From the NCBI RefSeq assembly GCF_004923295.1, contig NZ_CP039638.1:248001-312000 (forward strand): a stretch of DNA of 64,000 bases, in the 5' to 3' direction. Below the pieces are notes generated by a model that ran no database searches, had not been told where the DNA came from, and saw only the letters and a program-made list of their open reading frames with translations. Of the stretch, positions 7,759 to 15,394 are shown piece after piece. Source of the DNA: Azospirillum sp. TSH100 (GTDB taxonomy: Bacteria > Pseudomonadota > Alphaproteobacteria > Azospirillales > Azospirillaceae). A program made the translations under genes and the position numbers. Within the stretch, counting starts at the first letter, position 1; every line of letters starts with the position of its first letter.

Positions 7759-10700
7759 CGCGCCCCCCCATGCTCGTAGGCGTTGAGACCCGAGATGTCC
7801 CGGCCGTGGGCTCGCTTGTTCAGTACCGGAACGAGGTCGGTCATCAGGGCAAGTTCCCGCTCGCGGCGTTCACGCCAGCCAAGCTCGAGCGGTTCCATCA
7901 AGTCGGTGAGCCGCTCGCCGTCGAAGATCATGCGCTGGAGGATGGCATCGACGAAGGCCGCGAGGGCTTCGGTCGTCAGACCGTGAGCACGAGCGAGGCC
8001 TTCGATCTCCCTGGCCTGCTTTTCGGCCTTGAACCGCTCGTAGCCAGCGCGGATCGCGGCTTCGTCGAGGCCTTCACCCTCCTTAAGCGAGCGGACATAC
8101 TCGGTTATCTCCTCCCGCTCGTCGAGGAACTTGGCGTCGGATTGGATCAGACCGATTAGCTGCTCGCGGCTGATCGTCAGCTTTCCCGGGTCTTGACCCG
8201 AGTATTTGGTGATCAGTGTCATGATGTAGTCATAATCAATGACGGCGGAGGCGAAGAGGACGAATTCGAAGTCGAGTTGGTCGACCTCGGGATTGGCGGG
8301 TTCGCCGTTTTCCCCAGGCTTGCCCTGCTGCTCTTTCAGGCGCTGGGCAGTTTCGAGATAGACGCCGCGGAAGGCGCGGAGGTCGTTCTTGGGGAGGGCC
8401 TGCTCGATCTGCGTCCGCTGCTCGTCGGTGAGGTCGGTGTACTGGTCGAGTTGCGTCTGGAGGCGCTGAACCTCCTTGAACCGCTTGATGAACTGTGCAC
8501 GGGCGTCGTCGCCCCTCAGGTTGCTCACCTGGTCGGGTTTGGCCTCGAGGCCCTGCGAAGCCATGAACGCGCCGAGGTCGGCGACGGCCCGCTTGAAGTC
8601 GTCGATGATGGCGGAAGCCTTGTCAACCAGCCAGATCTTGCGGGCGCGGTCGAGCTGAACGCCGGAGAACAGAGTGATGGCGGCGTCGACATTGTCCTTC
8701 TGGTTGCGGAAGTCGAGGATGTGGCCGTGGGGCTTGGTTGCATTGAGAACGCGGTTGGTGCGGGAGAAAGCCTGGATCAGACCGTGGTGCTTGAGCGTCT
8801 TGTCGACATAGAGCGTGTTGAGGAATCTGGCGTCGAAGCCGGTGAGAAGCATGTCAACGACGATGGTGATGTCGATCTTCTCCTGGCCCTTGCGCGGCAT
8901 ATCGCGGTTGGGGAACTGCTGATCCTTGATGCGCTGCTGGACGTCCTGATAGTAGAGGTCGAAGTTGTTGATGTTGTAGTTCGCGCCATATCTTTGATTG
9001 TATTCGGCGATGACCGCCTTGAGCGCGGCCTTCTTGCCCTCGGGATCTTGCTTGTTATCCTCCTTCTCCTGGGGGAGGTCCTCCTGGATTTGCCGGATGT
9101 CCGGGCTGCCCTCCGCAGGCGGCGAGAAGACCGTGGCGATCTTGAGGGGGACGAACTCGGGGTCGGCGGCCTGGCGCTCGGCCTGGAGCGTCTTGAAGAT
9201 CTCATAATATTCGATGGCGTCGTTGATCGAGGCGGTGGCGAACAATGCGTTGAAGCGCCGGCCACCAGTCGCGGCGTCGTGCTTGTCGAGGATGGCCTGG
9301 GCAATTGCCTGCTTGGTGAGCGATTGGCCCGGCTTGAGGGCGGTGGCGTCCTTGGGCTTGTAGTAATCGACGTGGAAGCGCAGGACGTTCCGATCCTCGA
9401 TCGCGTGTGTGATGGTGTAGGCGTGAAGTTCCTTCTGGAAAAGGTCTTTGGTCGTTCGCAGCGTAGCAACATCTCCCTCGATCTGCTTGACGGTCGCATT
9501 GTCCTCGAAGATCGGGGTGCCGGTGAAGCCGAAGAGCTGGGAGTTCGGGAAGAACTCCTTGATAGCCGTATGATTTGCGCCGAACTGCGAGCGGTGGCAC
9601 TCGTCGAAGATGAAGACCATCCGCTTGTCGCGGAGCGGTTCAAGGCGCCGCTTGAACGTCGAGCGCCCTTGAGCGAGGTTCTGCTTGTTGTGCTTGCTGT
9701 CCTCGTCGAGGGCGAGCCCCAGTTTCTGGATGGTGGTAACGATGACCTTGTCCGCGTGGTCGTCGGACAGGAGGCGGCGGACGAGCGCCGCGGTGTTGGT
9801 GTTTTCCTCGACGCAATTCTCCTGAAACCGGTTGAACTCCTCGCGGGTCTGGCGGTCGAGGTCCTTGCGGTCGACGACGAAGAGGCACTTGTGGATGCTG
9901 TCGTTGGTCTTGAGGAGCGTCGAGGCCTTGAAGGAGGTCAGTGTCTTGCCTGAGCCAGTCGTGTGCCAGATATAACCATTGCCGCAATTCTGTTCGATGC
10001 AGTCGACGATGGCCTTGACGGCGTAGATCTGGTACGGGCGCATCATCAGGAGCTTCTGCTCACCCGCGATGAGGACCATGTACCTGCTGATCATCTGGCC
10101 GAGCGTGCATTTGGCAAGGAACCGATCGGCGAAGTCGTCGAGGTGCGTGATCTTGGTGTTGTCCTCCGCTGCGAACTGGTAGACCGGAAGGAACCGCTCG
10201 TCCGCGTCGAAGGCGAAATGCCGCGCGTTGTTGTTGGCGAAGTACCAGGTTTCCGCGCGGTTGCTGACGATGAAGAGCTGGACGAAGCAGAGTAGCGTCT
10301 TGGTGTATCCGTTACCTGGGTCGTTCTTGTAGTCGACGATTTGCTCCATCGCCCGCCGCGGGCTGATTCCAAGAGTCTTTAGCTCGATCTGAACGACGGG
10401 GACGCCGTTGATCAGGAGCATGACGTCGTAGCGGTGGTGGCTGTTGTCCGTATTGATGCGGAGCTGATTGACGACTTCGAAGGCGTTTTTGCACCAGTCC
10501 TTGATGTTGACGAGAGTGTAGTTGAGCGGTGTGCCATCGTCGCGGACGAACGCTTCCCGGTTCCGGAGAGACCGGGCGGCCTCGTATACATCCGGTGTGG
10601 TGATCTCGTCGAGGAGTCGCTGGAACTCGCCGTCCGTAAGTTTGACACGATTCAGGGCTTCAAACTTCTCCCTGAAGTTTGCTTCAAGCGTGGCTCGATC

Positions 10701-10790
10701 ACGGATGTCGGAGCGATACTCGTACTTGAGGTCCCGTAGCTTCGTGACAAGAGCCTCTTCAAGATCGCGTTCGGGTTTGATCATCGCCAT
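7755..10790 (-). CDS. hsdR: Type I restriction-modification system, restriction/translocation subunit
   Basis: HsdR is the ATP-driven translocase and nuclease of the type I complex. The 1011-residue protein has an N-terminal PD-(D/E)XK nuclease motif (YDVMLLINGVPVVQIELK, about 121-138), helicase motif I HTTGSGKT (about 274-281), motif II FIFDECHR, motif III FTGTP, and a C-terminal helical domain. No frame break is seen, so the restriction activity should be intact. Two in-frame ATGs (10790 and 10784) lie behind an AAGGGAG ribosome-binding site. It is first in the operon and is preceded by a Phd/YefM-type antitoxin gene on the same strand. Confidence 0.96.
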   Translation of the reverse strand: MAMIKPERDLEEALVTKLRDLKYEYRSDIRDRATLEANFREKFEALNRVKLTDGEFQRLLDEITTPDVYEAARSLRNREAFVRDDGTPLNYTLVNIKDWCKNAFEVVNQLRINTDNSHHRYDVMLLINGVPVVQIELKTLGISPRRAMEQIVDYKNDPGNGYTKTLLCFVQLFIVSNRAETWYFANNNARHFAFDADERFLPVYQFAAEDNTKITHLDDFADRFLAKCTLGQMISRYMVLIAGEQKLLMMRPYQIYAVKAIVDCIEQNCGNGYIWHTTGSGKTLTSFKASTLLKTNDSIHKCLFVVDRKDLDRQTREEFNRFQENCVEENTNTAALVRRLLSDDHADKVIVTTIQKLGLALDEDSKHNKQNLAQGRSTFKRRLEPLRDKRMVFIFDECHRSQFGANHTAIKEFFPNSQLFGFTGTPIFEDNATVKQIEGDVATLRTTKDLFQKELHAYTITHAIEDRNVLRFHVDYYKPKDATALKPGQSLTKQAIAQAILDKHDAATGGRRFNALFATASINDAIEYYEIFKTLQAERQAADPEFVPLKIATVFSPPAEGSPDIRQIQEDLPQEKEDNKQDPEGKKAALKAVIAEYNQRYGANYNINNFDLYYQDVQQRIKDQQFPNRDMPRKGQEKIDITIVVDMLLTGFDARFLNTLYVDKTLKHHGLIQAFSRTNRVLNATKPHGHILDFRNQKDNVDAAITLFSGVQLDRARKIWLVDKASAIIDDFKRAVADLGAFMASQGLEAKPDQVSNLRGDDARAQFIKRFKEVQRLQTQLDQYTDLTDEQRTQIEQALPKNDLRAFRGVYLETAQRLKEQQGKPGENGEPANPEVDQLDFEFVLFASAVIDYDYIMTLITKYSGQDPGKLTISREQLIGLIQSDAKFLDEREEITEYVRSLKEGEGLDEAAIRAGYERFKAEKQAREIEGLARAHGLTTEALAAFVDAILQRMIFDGERLTDLMEPLELGWRERRERELALMTDLVPVLNKRAHGRDISGLNAYEHGGAR

Positions 10791-10920
10791 CGCGGGGGCT
10801 CACTCCCTTTTGGATCTGCTGATTGGGTCCTGCAGCCCGGTGTCAATTGCGAACACAAGAAAAAGTTGCGCTCCATGGCGCGAATGCAGGAGGCGAACTT
10901 CCTGGGAGCGGCTTGAGCCA

Positions 10921-11118
10921 TTATTTTGCCTTCGTAGTCGTGCTTGGGTCGCTATCGACGCGGTCTATCTCAAAACCCTTCAGCCGTTCGTACTCCTCCA
11001 CCGCCATCACCACCACAACCGGCCGCCCATGTTTTGCGACCATCACTGGTTCCGCGCGGGCCAAGTCGATCAACCGTCCGAAACCATATTTCGCGTCTTT
11101 CGCGCTCAGGGTCAGCAT
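10921..11118 (-). CDS. Phd/YefM-family antitoxin without a visible toxin partner
   Basis: The 65-residue product begins MLTLSAKDAKYGFGRLID and continues with VMVAKHGRPVVVVMAVEEYERL, the typical Phd/YefM fold that binds its own promoter and neutralises a toxin. The ATG at 11118 is chosen because CAGGGAG lies just upstream; the frame itself extends further. No RelE, Doc or PIN-type toxin gene is found on either side. Downstream there are only 130 bases before hsdR. It may repress the RM operon, be an orphan antitoxin, or be a remnant. The role is inferred from family only. Confidence 0.8.
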   Translation of the reverse strand: MLTLSAKDAKYGFGRLIDLARAEPVMVAKHGRPVVVVMAVEEYERLKGFEIDRVDSDPSTTTKAK

Positions 11119-11755
11119 GCGACTCCCTGCCTGCAATTTATCCAAGTTTGGGCCAATTTGGCCCAAAGCGCAATGGATTTTGGATTCCAGCGGACTCTCA
11201 CAGACGAACGCCGGCCCACCGGCGGTGCGCCGCGACTCGCCCGCCAGTACATGCAGATCACCCGGAAGAAGCTGCGAACTTCATCTCTCAAGTATTGAGC
11301 TCCGGCGGCGGTTGGGGTCGAACTGGCGGCATCCCGTAGCCAACACCGATGCAGCGCATGCCGTTACGCGAGACCTGCCAAACGATAGCACCAGGAAGGC
11401 GCGCTCGAGGAGATGTGGAAGGAGTATCCGTCACGCGAATGGCCGCAGTTCCCGCAGCCATTGAACGCGGCGCTGAGCATCGAGGCCGAGCAAGCGTTCA
11501 CCCGCGCCAGAGGGCCGCGGACACGCCGGCGGGTCGTCCTCGAGCTATGCCCGGTGGTGGCAGTCGGCTCCGCCAGCGCCGCCCCAACGGGTTCGGACGG
11601 GGAACTCCGTCCGCGACGACGCCGACTTTGGGGGATAAGTTGAAGGTCACCGCCAGTCGAATCGCGGCGGAACGCGACGTCCGGGGCGGGAGGAGTATAC
11701 CCCTGACCGCGGCCTTCCCGACGCATGGTCCGGGCCGGCCGCCTTCACACGGACG
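11119..11755. other. Gene-poor junction between RM cargo and mobility module
   Basis: About 640 bases with no convincing gene. Short frames on both strands exist; the plus-strand frame at 11413-11643 (starting MWKEYPSREWPQFPQPLNAAL) has a protein-like first half that then turns Arg-rich. It could be the broken end of an older gene. The stretch marks the change from A+T-richer cargo to very GC-rich mobility DNA. Confidence 0.5.
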
Positions 11756-12745
11756 TCACGCGCTCCCGACCGGACCACCGGCGGAGCCGAACGGCAGCGG
11801 CGGGTGGCTGTCCTCCGCGGCCATGACAGCGTCGACGGCATCGACATCCCGCTCCTTGGCAGCGGTCGGCGCGGGCGGCCGAACCTTGCCGGCACCGCCC
11901 TTCCTAGACTTTGGAGCCGGGTCGCGGGCGGGCCGCTCCTTGGCGGCGGCCCGCATCTCGTTCAGCTCATCGGCGAGGCGGATGGCGTTGGCCTCGGCCA
12001 GGACGGCGCGGGTCAGGCAGGCGCGGGCCTCGGCCGTGACTTGCTCCAGATCGGCCGCGCGCTGCTCGAAGCGACCCCGCAGTTCGGCGGCGTCGGCCTG
12101 GGCGCGCAGCAGGTCCATCTTCATCTCGTTCACCCGGTTGCGTTCGACGTCCAACGAGGCGGTCAGTTCGTCGCGCAGGGCGTGGGCCCGATCGAGGGCG
12201 ACCTCCATCTCCCGGCGTTCCGCGTCCTTCGCCTCGAGGGCCTCCTGAAGGGCCTCCTGCTCGGCGCCGGCCTCCGCGAGCTGGTCCCTCATCTCGGCGC
12301 GCAACGCCAAAAGGGCATCGATCTCACCCTGCAGAGCCTTGGCTCGGGCTTCCCCGGCGGAGCGCTCGGAGTCCAGAGCGGCCCGATGGACCTCCCGCTC
12401 GGCGTCACGTTCCTGGCGGGCGCGCTCCCGCTCCTGGCGAATGGTCGCGGTCAGGGTATCGGCCAGAGACACCATCAGGGCGTCGGCCTGAGCCAGAACC
12501 ACAGCCGGCAGTTCGGCCGGCTTTTCGTCCGACGGGTCGATGATGGCCGGCGCGCCCGCTTGGGGTTGGGGCACGGCGCGACAGCGGTTCTCCTCGTTGA
12601 TATCGCTCAGGACGGCGTTGATCGTCGCCCGGGTTCCGCCGATCAACCCCTGGATGGCGGTCGCGGACACGCTGCGCCCCTGCGCCTTGAGCGCTTGAAT
12701 CGCCTCATCGACCGCTTCCCGGGTCACCACTTTCCTGTTCGCCAC
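11756..12745 (-). CDS. KfrA-family plasmid-type DNA-binding protein
   Basis: The 329-residue protein has an N-terminal KfrA DNA-binding domain (VTREAVDEAIQALKAQGRSVSATAIQGLIGGTRATIN, about 8-45). A long Glu/Arg/Ala-rich coiled coil follows (about 100-270), then a basic, Pro/Ala-rich tail. KfrA proteins of broad-host-range plasmids are autorepressors and nucleoid-like or partition-associated factors. The gene lies downstream of the relaxase on the same strand, with a large inverted repeat between them that is a good candidate for its own operator. Presence on an integrated element suggests plasmid ancestry of the mobility module. Confidence 0.85.
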   Translation of the reverse strand: MANRKVVTREAVDEAIQALKAQGRSVSATAIQGLIGGTRATINAVLSDINEENRCRAVPQPQAGAPAIIDPSDEKPAELPAVVLAQADALMVSLADTLTATIRQERERARQERDAEREVHRAALDSERSAGEARAKALQGEIDALLALRAEMRDQLAEAGAEQEALQEALEAKDAERREMEVALDRAHALRDELTASLDVERNRVNEMKMDLLRAQADAAELRGRFEQRAADLEQVTAEARACLTRAVLAEANAIRLADELNEMRAAAKERPARDPAPKSRKGGAGKVRPPAPTAAKERDVDAVDAVMAAEDSHPPLPFGSAGGPVGSA

Positions 12746-12816
12746 GCTCGCCTCCTCAGTCTGTGTTCAGGATCGGAGTTGGGGCCGTTCCCGAGGCTGT
12801 CCACAACATTCCCAAA

Positions 12817-12876
12817 GCTGCCCGTCACATTCGCAATGTTGCGAATGTACGGAACATTGCGAATGTGACGGGCAGC
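12817..12876. promoter_or_regulatory. 60-bp perfect palindromic region upstream of kfrA (24-bp arms)
   Basis: Bases 12817-12840 and 12853-12876 are perfect reverse complements, separated by 12 bases. Each arm contains CATTCGCAATGTT or its complement, and the spacer repeats GCGAATGT, so the core TTCGCAA/TTGCGAA-like motif occurs three times. The repeat sits between the relaxase stop (12965) and the kfrA start (12745). KfrA proteins bind repeated sequences in their own promoters, so an operator is the first explanation. A terminator for the relaxase is less likely because no T-run follows. Confidence 0.7.
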
Positions 12877-12964
12877 GGACCGCACGCACCGAGATCGGGC
12901 GCGTCGGGGGTCGGTTCCGGCGACCGAAGCGGCCAAACCGCCAGTTGTTCGTCGTCGCTCGCCG

Positions 12965-14869
12965 TCAGCGGGCCCGATCGTCGCGGCTGCGGCGGGGAAA
13001 CGGGATGACCCTGGTGGGACCGGGCGAGTCCGGAACGGTGAGCCCACCGTTCCGAACGAGGTTGGAAAGCGCCCGCGCCCGCTGCCACTCCCGGAGCGTG
13101 AGCCAGTCCGGCCCCCGTCCGGTCAATTCGCCGGCGGCCATGGCGGTGACGATCGCCCTGGCCTGCTCCGCCTCCTCGCGGCGCTTGACGAGGCGCTCCC
13201 ACAGCCAGCGGGCGATGGTGGCGGCCCGCCGGCGCATCCGGCGCGCACCCTCGGCCAGGCCCCGACGGTAGGCGGCGCGCCGCACGGCGTCGATGATCTG
13301 GGCGACGCGGGCGGGAAGCGGGACCGAGTCCGGGATGCGGAGGCCTTCCCTGGCCTCGACACCGGCCATCCGGGTGTCGATCTCGTCGAGGAGGCCCCGC
13401 GCGTGGGTCAGGCGCGCCTTGAGCCGCTCGCTTCGCTCCCGCTGGGACGCCTCCCGCCGCCGGGCGGCTGCCATGTCGGCACGCGCGGCCTCAAGCCCCG
13501 CTTCCGTGGCGGTGGCGCGTGTCGCCGCCGCGGCCTCCCGGGCGGCGGCCGCGGCGCGGGCGGCGGCCTCGTCGGCGGCGCGGCTCTCGGCATCGGCACG
13601 GGCCTCCCGCTCGTCCTCGAGTGCATGGCGCAGGCGATTGGCGGTGCGGCTCGCCTCCTCGGCCAGCCGCCCGCGCTCCAGTGCCTCCGCCTCCCAGCCG
13701 TCGGCCCGCGCGGCCTCCCTGGTGGCGCGGGTGGTCGCCTTGGCGACCCGCTCGGCGGCCTTGGTGGCGGCCTTCCTGGCGCCGGCCGCGTAGGAGGCAC
13801 GGGCGGTCGCCAGCACCTTGGTGGCCAGCGGGTCGGCCGGAAGGATGGGCGCCGCCACCGCCGTGGCGACCGGCGCGAGCGCCGCCTCGGTGTCGCGCAG
13901 GATGGCCTCCGCACGGGCGACGCGCGCGGCCAGGGCGTCCTTCACCGCACGCTCCCGCTCGGCCCGGGCCTCGGCTTCGGCGCGGGACCGCCGCTCGCGT
14001 TCCGCCGTGGTCTCGGCGGCGGCGGCACGGCGTTCGGCGTCCTGAACGGTGGCGATCCGGGTCGCCTCCGCGGCAAGAACCGCGTTGGCGCGGGCGGCAA
14101 GGGCATTGGCGCGCATGGGCTCCATCCTCGGGTCGACGTGAATGATGTCGGCGGCGGCCGCAGGCCCTTCGGCCGCGCGGACCTTCGCGACGAGGGCGCG
14201 GCGCTTCGGCCCCTCATGGGCCGTCGGGAGGCGGGCGATCCCGCGGGCCTCCAGGCTGCGGCGGTCGATGCGCGCGGGCGTGCCGAGGTCCTCGAGGAAG
14301 CGGTTGGCGACCGCTTCCCAGGTCTCCCGGACGCGCTCCACGGCATCCTTCTCGGACAGCCTGAAGACGTCGCGCTGCCTGACGCGCTGCGCTCCGGAGG
14401 CCTTGGCCCGCCGGCGCGCAGCGGCTTTCGGCTCCTTGCCGTCCATCAGGGCGAGGTGGGCGTGTGGGTTCGCCGGGTCGCCGTGGATGGCGGCAAGGGC
14501 GACCGCTTCCCCGAGGCCGGCCACGGTGTCGACGCCGGCGAGCTCCAGGACGAAGGCGCGCAGCAGCTCGCCGCGGCGGGTGTCCGGGACCTCGTAGGGA
14601 ATCGCGACGACGATCTTGTCGATGACGCGGGCGTTGCTCCGGCTGGCCGCCTTGCGGTCGATCTCCGCCTTGGCGAAGGCGCGCAACCGACCGACCGGCG
14701 CACCGTCCTCCGGGACCGCGCCGACGGCGACGATCTCCGTCAGCGCGGACGCGCGGGTGATGTAGTCGATGTGCGCCTTGGCGACAGCGACGGCGGCGTC
14801 ACCGTGACCCTCCTTGCCGATGAAGGAGGCCGAGCAGGTGAAGGGCGCTTCGGCCCGCGGCTCGGTCAT
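12965..14869 (-). CDS. MobQ-type relaxase (MobA/MobL family) with long coiled-coil tail
   Basis: The relaxase nicks oriT and pilots the transferred strand. The N-terminal domain has HIDYITRA near the start, the metal-binding motif IHGDPANPHAHLALMD (three His), and the MobA/MobL signature ETWEAVANRFLEDLGTPARIDRRSLEARGIARLPTAHEGP. The remaining roughly 370 residues are Ala/Arg/Glu-rich coiled coil of unknown role. The ATG at 14869 follows a GGGGAAGG ribosome-binding site and removes a low-complexity upstream extension of the frame to 15337. The product is 634 residues. An oriT-like site lies 50-110 bases upstream of the start, the normal arrangement for this family. Confidence 0.87.
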   Translation of the reverse strand: MTEPRAEAPFTCSASFIGKEGHGDAAVAVAKAHIDYITRASALTEIVAVGAVPEDGAPVGRLRAFAKAEIDRKAASRSNARVIDKIVVAIPYEVPDTRRGELLRAFVLELAGVDTVAGLGEAVALAAIHGDPANPHAHLALMDGKEPKAAARRRAKASGAQRVRQRDVFRLSEKDAVERVRETWEAVANRFLEDLGTPARIDRRSLEARGIARLPTAHEGPKRRALVAKVRAAEGPAAAADIIHVDPRMEPMRANALAARANAVLAAEATRIATVQDAERRAAAAETTAERERRSRAEAEARAERERAVKDALAARVARAEAILRDTEAALAPVATAVAAPILPADPLATKVLATARASYAAGARKAATKAAERVAKATTRATREAARADGWEAEALERGRLAEEASRTANRLRHALEDEREARADAESRAADEAAARAAAAAREAAAATRATATEAGLEAARADMAAARRREASQRERSERLKARLTHARGLLDEIDTRMAGVEAREGLRIPDSVPLPARVAQIIDAVRRAAYRRGLAEGARRMRRRAATIARWLWERLVKRREEAEQARAIVTAMAAGELTGRGPDWLTLREWQRARALSNLVRNGGLTVPDSPGPTRVIPFPRRSRDDRAR

Positions 14870-14915
14870 CCTTCCCCTCCCCCAACTGTGAGCGGCGCGG
14901 GCTGGGGCGGACGGG

Positions 14916-14976
14916 GGGATTAGGAGCCGGGCGCAGCACGGCGTCCCGCAGGGCCTAATCCCACAAGTGCGCCTTA
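14916..14976 (+). other. Candidate oriT with IncQ-like nick region
   Basis: A 9-bp inverted repeat, GGGATTAGG (14916-14924) and CCTAATCCC (14954-14962), is followed two bases later by AAGTGCGCCTTA (14965-14976) and a C-rich run. This layout, an inverted repeat followed closely by an AAGTGCGCC(C/T)T core, matches what I recall of IncQ-type (RSF1010/R1162) origins, whose relaxases belong to the same MobQ group as the adjacent gene. The nick position is not claimed. Confidence 0.7.
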
Positions 14977-15394
14977 CCCCTCCGCCGCGGCCCGCTCTGG
15001 GCCGGGGAGATGGCGGCGGCCGACTCCTTCGCAACGGGCGAGGACGGGCGGACTTGGGAGTCAGCGTGTGGCGGTGGAACGCAGTGCCATTCCGGTCCCG
15101 GGACGGGCCGGTCGAACCGGGCGCCGCGGCCGATCCGGAGCCGATCCGGAATGAGGCGGGGGGACACCCCCCGCCACCCCCCGGCCGGAGCCGGAGTGCC
15201 GGCGGCACGCGCGGCGGGGCTCGAGACCGGCGGCGTGATCGCTCCGCGCCAAGCCCAGGCACTGCCGGCGGGAGGGCATCCAGAGCGTGGCGTCGGATCG
15301 GCGCCGGCCCCAACGCCAAGGGCATCTGGTCGATCACCCGTCGCCCCGCCGGCGAGGCGGAGCGATCGGCTGCGGACGGGAGTCCGATGGACGG
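14977..15394. other. Non-coding stretch between relaxase and P-loop gene, with GC hairpin
   Basis: No gene is supported here. It contains a perfect hairpin GGCGGGGGG-ACA-CCCCCCGCC at 15155-15175, and CGATCCGGA repeated at 15131-15139 and 15142-15150. The hairpin is too GC-rich and lacks a following T-run on either strand, so a standard intrinsic terminator is doubtful. It may be part of the transfer or replication region. Confidence 0.45.

Noticed and set aside
8193..9953. 586-codon plus-strand frame opposite hsdR
   Set aside because: Its Val/Leu/Asp/Glu bias is typical of an antisense reading of a coding strand; hsdR motifs are certain.
10782..10921. 46-codon minus-strand ORF between the antitoxin stop and hsdR start (overlaps both)
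   Set aside because: The TAATG and ATGA overlaps look like coupling, but the product (starting MAQAAPRKFASC) has no toxin-like features or ribosome-binding site. It is not reported as a gene.
11349..12248. 299-codon plus-strand frame across the kfrA 3' end
   Set aside because: It overlaps kfrA antisense, is Arg/Ala/Ser-rich, and has no domain or ribosome-binding site.
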